A DNA stretch of 42,832 nucleotides from Kytococcus schroeteri (lineage in GTDB: Bacteria; Actinomycetota; Actinomycetes; Actinomycetales; Dermatophilaceae). The notes beneath the pieces are model-generated. The model made no database searches. It was not told the DNA's origin and was given only the letters and a program-made list of their open reading frames with translations. The stretch is from NCBI RefSeq assembly GCF_042433515.1, contig NZ_JBHLVH010000017.1, positions 1-42,832 on the forward strand, in the 5' to 3' direction. Positions 1 to 8,317 of the stretch are shown here, one piece after another. Position 1 is the stretch's first letter; every line of letters begins with the position of its first letter. Position numbers and translations under genes: made by a program.

Positions 1-228
1 TTCAATACTGGCAGAGTCAGAATGAGTCGCTGGACTCAAACTTCATCGCCAAAGAAATCAACCAAACACATCCACGAACGACCAACCACAAAGGCCAGCC
101 ACGCCATGGATGCGAAAGGGATACAACAAAATAATTTGGCATCGATTCATGACACACTGTTGAGTTCTCAAGGACCAAACACTCCCCAACACCCACCGCA
201 CACACAGCGCGATCTCGTTCAGGGGCGA
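1..228 (-). other. 5' leader of an rRNA operon (16S rRNA gene just beyond the left edge)
   Basis: Read on the minus strand, about 180 down to 150 gives TTGAGAACTCAACAGTGTG, which closely resembles the boxA/antitermination segment of actinobacterial pre-16S leaders (the Mycobacterium rrn leader has TTTGAGAACTCAATAGTGTG). It is followed by an A/T-rich stretch with no gene-like codon pattern, ending at base 1. The 16S rRNA would therefore begin shortly outside the window and be transcribed leftward. No mature rRNA sequence is inside the window. The leader end near 228 is inferred from the promoter position. No protein-coding frame here looks real. Confidence 0.72.
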
Positions 229-234
229 TCCACA

Positions 235-264
235 ACCTTACACCATCCCAGCCCCGCTCACCAA
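235..264 (-). promoter_or_regulatory. Putative proximal rrn promoter
   Basis: On the minus strand a -35-like TTGGTG (264-259) and a -10-like TAAGGT (240-235) are 18 bases apart, just upstream of the rRNA leader. Transcription would start near 228. The hexamers are only moderately close to the sigma-A consensus, so this is weaker than the distal candidate. Confidence 0.45.
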
Positions 265-387
265 CCCGCCCCACGAAGGACAGACCGGATCACCAGACCT
301 GAGAGAAAGAGGTTGCCGCCACCCAGACCCCGGACCCACACTCCCCGGTCTCCCGGAGCGGGCCACCCGGCTGGGCAACGAGGAGGA

Positions 388-416
388 ACAATACACACCC
401 ACCGGACCCGACGCAA
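388..416 (-). promoter_or_regulatory. Putative distal rrn promoter
   Basis: On the minus strand TTGCGT (416-411) and TATTGT (393-388) are separated by exactly 17 bases, an unusually good sigma-A-type promoter for this G+C-rich sequence. It points leftward into the rRNA leader. Tandem rrn promoters are common in actinomycetes. The rest of 229-472 shows no gene. Confidence 0.55.
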
Positions 417-434
417 AACGGCCACACCGAGCCG

Positions 435-472
435 GCCCCACCCCCGCGAGACATCGGGCGGGGCACCGGGGC
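435..472 (-). terminator. Hairpin immediately after nnrDE
   Basis: The bases directly after the minus-strand stop codon at 473 can fold: a GCCCC...CCCCGC arm pairs with GCGGGG...GGGGC across a short loop. There is no T-run. The position after the last gene of the glmS-acpS-nnrDE cluster suggests a terminator that separates it from the rrn promoters downstream. Confidence 0.45.
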
Positions 473-1933
473 TCAGCCCAGCAGGTCCCTCACCTCGGCG
501 GTCATCGCCCGCCCCAGCTCCGCGGCCCTGATCGGCCCGCCGCCCGACAGCCGAGCCCCGGCGCGCGCGTGCAGGGCGGCCCCGAGCACGGCAGCGTCCA
601 CCGCTGCGAGCCCAGCCGCCAGGAGGGCACCGAGCACGCCGGCGAGGACGTCCCCCGTTCCCGCCGTGGCCAGCCAGGACGTCCCCTCCCGCACGGTCAC
701 CGGGACGCACCCCCGCCGACGCTCGGCCACAGACGGCACCACCACGGACACCGCGCCCTTGACCAGCACCGTCGCATCCCAGCGGCGGGAGGCCTCGGAG
801 CCCGCGCCCTCGGGATCGGCCTCCACCTCCTCGCGGCGCCAGCCGAGCATTGCCGCCAGCTCCCCCGCGTGCGGCGTCAGCAGGGTGACCGCGTCCGCCG
901 GGCGGACAGCCACGCAGTGGAGGGCTCCCGCATCGAGGACGGCGGGCTCGGGACGTCGGGCGAGCTGGGCCAGACCCCGCTGCCGGTCGGTGTCCTCCTC
1001 CGGGCACCCCGGCCCGAGCACCCAGGCCTGCACGCGGCCCTCCCCCGGCACCACCTCGGGACACGAGGCGAGCACCAGGTCCTGTGCGCGACGCGGCCCC
1101 AGGTAACGCACCATGCCCGTGCCCGCTCCCAGCGCCCCGGTGCAGCAGAGCACCGCTGCCCCGGGGTAGGTGTCCGACCCGGCCGCGACACCGAGCGCCC
1201 CGCGGGTGTACTTGTGCGCAGTGCGTCCGGGCACCGGGTACGCGGCGGCGAGGTCGTCGTGCTGCCAGGACTCCAGCACGTGCTCCGCCGAGGGGGTCCC
1301 CGTGCCCAGCGCGTCGACGAGGAGCTCCCCGCACGCCGCCGTGGTGGCAGGCGCCAGGTGCACCGGCTTGGGCGCCACGAGCGCGAGGGTGAGGTCGGCT
1401 CCGACGTGGTCACCGGGGGTGGGCACCGCGCGACCGAGGGGGTCGAGCCCACTGGGCAGGTCCACGGCCAGGACCAGGGCGCCCCGGGAACGCGCCGCCG
1501 CAGCACCCTCGGCGAGGAGGGCAGCCCGGCCACCCAGCCCGGGCCGTCCGCCGAGCCCGACCATGCCGTCGAGCACCACGTCCCCGGCGCCCACACCCTC
1601 GAGGGTGTCTGCCCCCACCGGGGCCAGCTCCACCCCCGCCCGGAGCGCGGCACCGACGGCCTCGCGCTGGTCGTCCTCCACGAGGAGGAGGGCGGTGCAC
1701 GGGACGGGCCGCCCCACCCGCCCGGAGGCGAGACGCTCCAGGGCCCAGAGGGTGTCGGCCCCGTTGTCCCCCGCACCGACCAGGGCGACGACCCGACCGT
1801 GCTCCCCCACGCGGTCGGCGACGACCCCGGCCACGGCGTCCGCGGCCCGCTGCATCAGCGCCCCGGAGGTGAACAGGTCCCCCGTGGCCCGCTCGTGCTC
1901 CCGCACGGCCTCAGGCTGCCAGGCCCTCAGCAC
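473..1933 (-). CDS. nnrD/nnrE: Bifunctional NAD(P)H-hydrate epimerase / ADP-dependent NAD(P)H-hydrate dehydratase
   Basis: Repairs hydrated NADH/NADPH (NAD(P)HX): the N-terminal YjeF_N domain (about residues 1-200) epimerises the two epimers and the C-terminal ribokinase-like domain (about 215-486) dehydrates the S form using ADP. The dehydratase half shows LTPHAGE and, near residue 425, TAGTGDVLAG, both typical. The epimerase glycine motif, usually GxGNNGGDG, reads GAGDNGAD at residues 53-60. The GTG start at 1933 is chosen because a GAGGGGGAGGGG ribosome site precedes it and it overlaps the acpS stop (GTGCTGA); upstream in-frame starts would lie inside acpS. The 486-aa length fits the fused family. 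It is the last gene of the glmS-acpS-nnrDE cluster. Confidence 0.92.
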   Translation of the reverse strand: MLRAWQPEAVREHERATGDLFTSGALMQRAADAVAGVVADRVGEHGRVVALVGAGDNGADTLWALERLASGRVGRPVPCTALLLVEDDQREAVGAALRAGVELAPVGADTLEGVGAGDVVLDGMVGLGGRPGLGGRAALLAEGAAAARSRGALVLAVDLPSGLDPLGRAVPTPGDHVGADLTLALVAPKPVHLAPATTAACGELLVDALGTGTPSAEHVLESWQHDDLAAAYPVPGRTAHKYTRGALGVAAGSDTYPGAAVLCCTGALGAGTGMVRYLGPRRAQDLVLASCPEVVPGEGRVQAWVLGPGCPEEDTDRQRGLAQLARRPEPAVLDAGALHCVAVRPADAVTLLTPHAGELAAMLGWRREEVEADPEGAGSEASRRWDATVLVKGAVSVVVPSVAERRRGCVPVTVREGTSWLATAGTGDVLAGVLGALLAAGLAAVDAAVLGAALHARAGARLSGGGPIRAAELGRAMTAEVRDLLG

Positions 1934-2289
1934 GGCCCCTCCCCCTCGGCGATGACGGTGGCCACGGCCACCCCTGCGTCGTGGGAGAGCGACACGTGCC
2001 ACCGGGTGACGCCGAGGGCACCAGCCACCCGCGCCGCCTCACCGGAGACCCGCAGGACGGGGCGGCCGTGCTCGCCACGGGCCACCTCGGCCTGGCGGAA
2101 GCCCAGCCCGGGCGGCGAGCCGAGCGCCTTGGCCACCGCTTCCTTGGCCGCGAACCGCGCGGCGAGCGACTCCAGCGGCAGGCCCTGCTCGGCCTCGGTG
2201 AAGAGGCGCGCGAGCAGCGCCGGCGTGCGGTCCAGCGCCCGGCCGAGCCGCTCCACCTGCACCACGTCGGTGCCCAGACCCACGATCAC
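1927..2289 (-). CDS. acpS: Holo-[acyl-carrier-protein] synthase
   Basis: Transfers 4'-phosphopantetheine from CoA to a serine of apo-ACP, activating it for fatty acid synthesis. The protein (120 aa, normal for the family) begins MIVGLGTDVVQVERL, with the conserved GxGTD segment, and contains FAAKEAVAKALG, which includes the metal/CoA-binding Lys-Glu. The C-terminus WHVSLSHDAGVAVATVIAE is also typical. The GTG at 2289 is preferred over the upstream TTG at 2304 because GGGAGG sits about 8 bases ahead of it and it restores the standard family N-terminus. It overlaps nnrDE by 7 bases and follows glmS after 66 bases, so the three are probably co-transcribed. Confidence 0.93.
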   Translation of the reverse strand: MIVGLGTDVVQVERLGRALDRTPALLARLFTEAEQGLPLESLAARFAAKEAVAKALGSPPGLGFRQAEVARGEHGRPVLRVSGEAARVAGALGVTRWHVSLSHDAGVAVATVIAEGEGPC

Positions 2290-2355
2290 CGCCCCGCCTC
2301 CCAACCGGGAGACGGGGCGGTGACGTGACGCGAGGTCATGCGCACGGGCGCTCGG

Positions 2356-4209
2356 TCACTCGACGGTGACCGACTTGGCCAGGTTGCGCGGCTGGTCGAC
2401 GTCCAGGCCCTTGGCCGTGGACAGGTACAGCGAGAACAGCTGCAGCGGGATGATCGCCAGCAGCGGCTGCAGCAGCGGGGTCGAGGCCGGGATGCGGATG
2501 ACCTCGTCGGCGAAGGGCACGACCTGCTCGTCGCCCTCCTCGGCGATCACCAGGGTGCGGGCACCGCGGGCGCGGATCTCCTGGATGTTGGAGACCACCT
2601 TGCCGTGCAGGCCGTGGGGCGCGTCGGTGGGCGGCACCACGATGAACACCGGCTGCCCCGGCTCGATGAGCGCGATGGGGCCGTGCTTGAGCTCGCCGGC
2701 GGCGAAGCCCTCGGCGTGGATGTAGGCGAGCTCCTTGAGCTTGAGCGCACCCTCCATGGCGATCGGGTAGCCCACGTTGCGGCCCAGGAAGAGCACCGAG
2801 CGGGTGTCGGACATGAACTTCGCGATCTCCTCGATGCGCGAGGTGTCCGACAGCAGGGTCTCGATCTTCTCCGGCACACCGTGCAGGTCCTTGAGCACGC
2901 GGCCGGCCTCGTCGGCGTACTCCCCACCCTTGAGCTGGGCGAAGTAGAGACCCAGCACGTAGCAGGCGGTGATCTGCGCGACGAAGGCCTTGGTGGAGGC
3001 CACCGCGATCTCCGGACCGGCGTGCGTGTACAGCACGGCGTCGGACTCGCGCGGAATGCTCGAGCCGTGGCTGTTGCAGATGGACAGGGTGCGGGCGCCC
3101 AGCTCCTTGGCGTGGCGGACCGCCATCAGGGTGTCCATGGTCTCGCCGGACTGGGAGATGGAGACCACCAGGGTGCTCGGGTCGAGCACCGGGTCGCGGT
3201 AGCGGAACTCGTGGGCGAGGTCGACCTCGACCGGGATGCGGGCCCAGTGCTCGATGCCGTACTTGGCCACCATGCCGGCGTAGGCCGAGGTGCCGCACGC
3301 GATGATGATGATCTTCTCGACCCCGCGCAGGGCCTCCTCGTCGATCTTCAGCTCGTCGAGGGTGAGGCGCCCGTCGGCGTCGGTGCGGCCCAGCAGGGTG
3401 TCGCGCACGGCGTCGCCCTGGTCGTGGATCTCCTTCTCCATGAAGGTCGGGTAGCCACCCTTCTCGGCGGCGGCGGCGTCCCAGGTGACCTCGAACGGCT
3501 TGCCCTGCGCCGGGGTGCCGTCGAAGTTGATGACCTCCACCGCATCGGCGGTGATGGTGGCGATCTGGTCCTGGTCCATCTCCATCGCCTGCTTGGTGTG
3601 GCTGATGAAGGCAGCGACGTCCGAGCCGAGGTAGTTCTCACCCTCGCCGAGGCCGATGACCAGCGGCGAGTTGCGGCGGGCGCCGACCACGGTGCCCGGG
3701 GAGTCGGCGTGCACGGCCAGCAGCGTGAAGGCGCCCTCGAGGCGGTTCACGACGGTGCGCATGGCCTCGGTGAGGTCGCCGGCGTAGACCGTGGCCAGCA
3801 GGTGCGCCACGACCTCGGTGTCGGTCTCGGAGGTGAACTCCACGCCGTCGGCCTCGAGCTCCTCGCGCAGCTGGTGGAAGTTCTCGATGATGCCGTTGTG
3901 GATGAGGGCGAGCTTGCCGTCCTCGCCACCGCGGTGGGGGTGGGCGTTCTCGTCCGTGGGGCCGCCGTGCGTGGCCCAGCGGGTGTGGCCGATGGCGGTG
4001 TTGGTCGCCGGCATCGGGTGCTCCTGGATCTCCGCCTGGAGGTTCACCAGCTTGCCGGCCTTCTTGGCGGTCTCCACGCGGCCCTCACCGACCAGCGCGA
4101 CACCCGCGGAGTCGTACCCGCGGTACTCGAGGCGGGCCAGGCCCTCCATGACGACGTCGAGAGCGCGCTCGTTCCGGTCACGCCCGACAAAACCAACGAT
4201 TCCACACAT
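2356..4209 (-). CDS. glmS: Glutamine--fructose-6-phosphate aminotransferase (isomerizing)
   Basis: Makes glucosamine-6-phosphate from fructose-6-phosphate and glutamine, the entry step to UDP-GlcNAc for peptidoglycan and to GlcN-Ins for mycothiol. The 617-aa protein starts MCGIVGFVG, so Cys2 is exposed as the N-terminal nucleophile of the class II glutamine amidotransferase domain (about 1-230). Two SIS sugar-isomerase domains follow (SQSGETMDTL and TKAFVAQI in the first), and it ends DVDQPRNLAKSVTVE, the conserved C-tail needed for sugar binding. The ATG at 4209 is fixed by the need for Cys2; the longer reading frame upstream is not coding. No glmS ribozyme is seen, as expected in actinobacteria. 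Divergent from coaA. Confidence 0.97.
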   Translation of the reverse strand: MCGIVGFVGRDRNERALDVVMEGLARLEYRGYDSAGVALVGEGRVETAKKAGKLVNLQAEIQEHPMPATNTAIGHTRWATHGGPTDENAHPHRGGEDGKLALIHNGIIENFHQLREELEADGVEFTSETDTEVVAHLLATVYAGDLTEAMRTVVNRLEGAFTLLAVHADSPGTVVGARRNSPLVIGLGEGENYLGSDVAAFISHTKQAMEMDQDQIATITADAVEVINFDGTPAQGKPFEVTWDAAAAEKGGYPTFMEKEIHDQGDAVRDTLLGRTDADGRLTLDELKIDEEALRGVEKIIIIACGTSAYAGMVAKYGIEHWARIPVEVDLAHEFRYRDPVLDPSTLVVSISQSGETMDTLMAVRHAKELGARTLSICNSHGSSIPRESDAVLYTHAGPEIAVASTKAFVAQITACYVLGLYFAQLKGGEYADEAGRVLKDLHGVPEKIETLLSDTSRIEEIAKFMSDTRSVLFLGRNVGYPIAMEGALKLKELAYIHAEGFAAGELKHGPIALIEPGQPVFIVVPPTDAPHGLHGKVVSNIQEIRARGARTLVIAEEGDEQVVPFADEVIRIPASTPLLQPLLAIIPLQLFSLYLSTAKGLDVDQPRNLAKSVTVE

Positions 4210-4294
4210 GGCGCTCACACTAACCCCTGCACACGGTCGGCCCGCCACCCCGAGGCCGTGGCGCGGCCCACAGACCCCGGACGCGGCAGGCAGA

Positions 4295-5254
4295 ATGGCG
4301 CGCATGTCCCACCCCTCCACCTCCCACTCGCCCTACCTCGAGCTCGACCGTGACGACTGGGCCCGGCTGCGGCAGTCGCACCCCATGAGCCTCACCGCCG
4401 AGGACGTGCGCCGCATCGAGGGACTGGGCGACCGGATCAGCGTGGAGGAGGTGGAGCAGGTGTACCTGCCCCTGTGCCGCCTCATCAACCTGTACGTCAC
4501 CAACTCGCGACGCCTCCGGGAGACGACCAACGAGTTCCTCGGCGAACGCACAGGCCGCACGCCCTTCGTGATCGGCGTGGCCGGCTCGGTGGCGGTCGGC
4601 AAGTCGACCACCGCGCGCCTGCTGCACGACCTCATGTCGCGCTGGCCGGAGACCCCCGACGTGCAGCTGGTGACCACCGACGGCTTCCTCTACCCCAACG
4701 CCGTGCTGGAGGAGAAGGGGCTCATGTCCCGCAAGGGCTTCCCGGAGAGCTACGACCGGCGCAAGCTGCTGCGCTTCGTCTCCTCGGTGAAGGCCGGCTC
4801 CCCCGAGGTCTCGGCGCCGGTCTACTCGCACTTGGTCTACGACATCGTCCCGGACGAGGAGGTCGTGGTGCGCCAGCCGGACGTGCTCATCATCGAGGGG
4901 CTCAACGTGCTGCAGCCGCCGGTGCCCCGCCGCGACGGCTCGGCCGGCCTGGCGGTGAGCGACTTCTTCGACTTCTCGGTCTACGTGGACGCCCGGACCG
5001 AGGACGTGAAGCAGTGGTACCTGGACCGCTTCCAGAAGCTGCGGACGACGGCGTTCGCCGACCCGGAGTCCTACTTCCACCGCTACGCCCAGATGTCGGC
5101 GCACGACGCCGAGGAGTTCGCGCTCTCGGTGTGGGACGCCATCAACGGCCCCAACCTGCAGCAGAACATCGCCCCCACGCGGGGCCGGGCGACGGCGGTG
5201 CTGACCAAGGGCGAGGACCACTCCGTGCACCGGGTGCTCCTGCGCAAGGTCTGA
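4295..5254 (+). CDS. coaA: Type I pantothenate kinase
   Basis: Phosphorylates pantothenate with ATP, the first and controlling step of coenzyme A synthesis. The 319-aa protein has the P-loop GVAGSVAVGKST (residues 94-105), the substrate-binding segment TTDGFLYPNAVL, and FPESYD, all characteristic of the prokaryotic type I enzyme. Its length matches the family (about 310-316). The start is not certain: ATG at 4295 has AGG four bases upstream; ATG at 4304 gives a protein three residues shorter and is equally plausible. The gene is divergent from glmS over an 85-base gap and lies 25 bases ahead of fumC, with which it may share a transcript. Confidence 0.95.
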   Translation: MARMSHPSTSHSPYLELDRDDWARLRQSHPMSLTAEDVRRIEGLGDRISVEEVEQVYLPLCRLINLYVTNSRRLRETTNEFLGERTGRTPFVIGVAGSVAVGKSTTARLLHDLMSRWPETPDVQLVTTDGFLYPNAVLEEKGLMSRKGFPESYDRRKLLRFVSSVKAGSPEVSAPVYSHLVYDIVPDEEVVVRQPDVLIIEGLNVLQPPVPRRDGSAGLAVSDFFDFSVYVDARTEDVKQWYLDRFQKLRTTAFADPESYFHRYAQMSAHDAEEFALSVWDAINGPNLQQNIAPTRGRATAVLTKGEDHSVHRVLLRKV

Positions 5255-5279
5255 GCAGGGGCCCTGCGATGATGGGCCC

Positions 5280-6671
<1,392 letters not shown>

Positions 6672-6673
6672 AC

Positions 6674-6703
6674 GGGGTGGGGCCGCCGCGGCGGCCCCAC
6701 CCC
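6674..6703. terminator. Perfect 30-bp palindrome after fumC
   Basis: This 30-bp segment is its own exact reverse complement, centred on CCGCGG, and starts 3 bases after the fumC stop. It has no T-run, as is usual for actinobacterial terminators. Because it is symmetric it can act on either strand. Confidence 0.7.
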
Positions 6704-6716
6704 TGTGCGCCCACGC

Positions 6717-6752
6717 GAAGGGCCCCACCTCCCGCGGGAGCTGGGGCCCTTC
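6717..6752. terminator. Second hairpin between fumC and the convergent gene
   Basis: Two 18-base arms, GAAGGGCCCC... and ...GGGGCCCTTC, pair with one mismatch around a CCGCGG-type centre. On the minus strand it ends in CTTC and lies 18 bases past the stop of the transglycosylase-like gene (6771), so it is the likely terminator for that gene and a backup for fumC. Confidence 0.7.
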
Positions 6753-6770
6753 GTCAGAGTGCTCCGGGGC

Positions 6771-8027
6771 TCAGTACCAGTTCAGCTCGACCGAGTGCGC
6801 CCAGGCGCCGCAGGGGGTGCCGTAGCGCCCGCTGATGTAGCCCAGCCCCCACTCGATCTGGGTGGCGGGGTTGGTGCGCCAGTCGGGACCGGCCTCGGCC
6901 ATGAGCTCCGGGTACAGGGACTGCGGGATGCCGTACGCGCCCGAGGTGGGGTTGGTGGCATCGACCTGCCAGTTGCTCTCCTTGGTCCACAGGTTGTCCA
7001 GGCACTGGAACTGGGCGGCGTCCCAGCCACGCTCGGCCACCATCGCACGCCCGATGGACCGCGGGTCGCCCGTACGCACCGGCGGCGTCTGGCGACGCTC
7101 CTCCTCGCGCTCGCGGCGCTCCTGCTCCTTGCGCTGCTGCTCGCGCTCGAGGCGCTCCTTGCGCTCCGCCTCCTCACGGGCACGCTGACGCTCCTCAGCG
7201 CGCTCCTGGGCCGCCTTCTCGCGGGCGATGCGCTCGGCACGCTCCTGAGCGGCCTTGGCAGCAGCAGCCCGCTCGGCCCGCTCCTCTGCGGCCTTCTGCG
7301 CAGCGATGCGCTCCGCGCGCTCCTGAGCCGCCTTGCGGGCAGCCACGCGCTCGGCCCGCTCCTCGGCCGCCTTCTGCGCAGCGATGCGCTCCGCGCGCTC
7401 CTGAGCCGCCTTGCGGGCAGCCACGCGCTCGGCCCGCTCCTCGGCCGCCTTCTGCGCAGCGATGCGCTCGGCGCGCTCCTGAGCCGCCTTGCGGGCAGCC
7501 ACGCGCTCGGCCCGCTCTTCAGCCGCCTTGCGGGCAGCCACGCGCTCGGCCCGCTCCTCGGCGGCCTTCTGCGCCGCGGCCTCGCGGGCCGCCTTCCGGG
7601 CCGCGAGGCGCTCGGCAGCGGCCTTGCGAGCAGCCGCCTTCTTCGCGGCCGCGCGCTTCTCGGCCCGCTCCTGGGCGGCCTTGCGCTCGGCGGCCTTCTC
7701 GGCTCGCTCGCGCTTCTGCGCGGCAGCCTTCTGACGGGCCTTCTCCGCACGCTCCTTGGCGGCCTGGCGGGCTGCCTTCTTGGCGGCGGCCTCCGCCTTC
7801 TGCTCGGCGTTGGAGCGGCTGGCGCCCTGCTCGCGGTCGTCGGCCTTCACCTGGTGGCTCAGGGCCGCGGCGGATGCCTCGTCCTGCGACGGCTCCGAGG
7901 GCAGCACCGAGGCGGTCACACCCGCGGCGGTGGCCAGCGCGGTCACAGCTGCGGCAGCACCGGCCACGGGGTGGCGGCGCAGCGTGTTCAGGCCACGACG
8001 GGCGGAGTTGTCAGGGGACACGTTCAT
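6771..8027 (-). CDS. Secreted or membrane-anchored transglycosylase-like protein with a long charged helix
   Basis: A 418-aa wall-directed protein. Residues about 23-45 form a hydrophobic export or anchor segment. Residues about 70-310 are an almost continuous Ala/Glu/Arg/Lys stretch of repeats such as AAQERAERIAAQKAAEERAERV, expected to form a very long helix (coiled coil or single charged helix, TolA-like). The last ~105 residues (from GDPRSIGRAMVAERGW) form the transglycosylase-like domain of actinobacterial resuscitation/aggregation-type proteins, with a likely catalytic Glu in WTKESNWQVDATNPTSGAYG. Probable role: binding or cleaving peptidoglycan glycan strands. The ATG at 8027 is chosen for its AAGGAC ribosome site; a GTG at 8048 is possible. 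A PHO-box-like repeat lies about 210 bases upstream. Confidence 0.82.
   Translation of the reverse strand: MNVSPDNSARRGLNTLRRHPVAGAAAAVTALATAAGVTASVLPSEPSQDEASAAALSHQVKADDREQGASRSNAEQKAEAAAKKAARQAAKERAEKARQKAAAQKRERAEKAAERKAAQERAEKRAAAKKAAARKAAAERLAARKAAREAAAQKAAEERAERVAARKAAEERAERVAARKAAQERAERIAAQKAAEERAERVAARKAAQERAERIAAQKAAEERAERVAARKAAQERAERIAAQKAAEERAERAAAAKAAQERAERIAREKAAQERAEERQRAREEAERKERLEREQQRKEQERREREEERRQTPPVRTGDPRSIGRAMVAERGWDAAQFQCLDNLWTKESNWQVDATNPTSGAYGIPQSLYPELMAEAGPDWRTNPATQIEWGLGYISGRYGTPCGAWAHSVELNWY
7255..7566. repeat. 78-bp tandem coding repeats
   Basis: Within the helix-coding part of the transglycosylase-like gene, near-identical units recur every 78 bases; for example TTGCGGGCAG begins at 7333, 7411 and 7489. 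Each unit encodes two 13-residue subrepeats (26 residues). Divergence increases toward both ends. Such repeats are prone to slippage, so copy number may differ between strains. Confidence 0.85.
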
Positions 8028-8231
8028 CGATTTGTCCTTCGAGATCACGGCCGGGAAGGGACATCCCAGCCCTCGTCAGAGCTCCGACCCGATGGACGTC
8101 GGAACAGTGTCGCCACACCGCACGGGACGGTACAGCGTGAAGAGCGACCCTGAACTCTTGCGCATCACCCACACGAGGTCAAACTCACCGATGCGCCCCC
8201 TGGGGACGAGCACCCGCCCCCGTCGACCCCT

Positions 8232-8254
8232 CCCGGTGTTCACCCGGTGTTCAG
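8232..8254 (+). promoter_or_regulatory. PHO-box-like 11-bp direct repeat upstream of the transglycosylase-like gene
   Basis: GTTCACC (8238-8244), four bases, then GTTCAGA (8249-8255), an exact 11-bp period; the whole 11-mer CCCGGTGTTCA is repeated in tandem at 8232 and 8243. This is the layout of PhoP/RegX3/PhoR boxes in actinobacteria. It is about 210 bases upstream of the gene at 8027 and just behind the phoH terminator. The intervening 8028-8231 holds a possible promoter (TTGACC, 17 bases, AAGAGT on the minus strand) but no gene. Confidence 0.5.
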
Positions 8255-8279
8255 ATTCTGCGTCCTCCCGGGCACGACA

Positions 8280-8310
8280 GGGCCCGCCGGGAGCACCTCC
8301 CGGCGGGCCC
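8280..8310 (-). terminator. phoH terminator hairpin
   Basis: Two perfectly complementary 14-base arms (GGGCCCGCCGGGAG type) enclose a 3-base loop, beginning 7 bases past the phoH stop at 8318 on the minus strand. Confidence 0.8.
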
Positions 8311-8317
8311 GGGGACC

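Noticed and set aside
22..531. Long open frame on the plus strand at the left edge
   Set aside because: Pro/Arg/Thr/His-rich low-complexity translation, no ribosome site, overlaps rrn promoters and the end of nnrDE; the region is better explained as an rRNA leader.
569..2323. 584-codon open frame antisense to nnrDE and acpS
   Set aside because: Shadow frame: the minus-strand proteins have clear family motifs, this one has none.
7255..7566. Regular repeats considered as a CRISPR array
   Set aside because: There are no unique spacers; the units are contiguous, in frame and encode a helical protein segment.
8028..8280. ydaO-type c-di-AMP riboswitch upstream of the transglycosylase-like gene
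   Set aside because: Such riboswitches often precede actinobacterial wall hydrolases, but I could not find the conserved GCTAAC...GGTAGGCG-type segments on the minus strand here.
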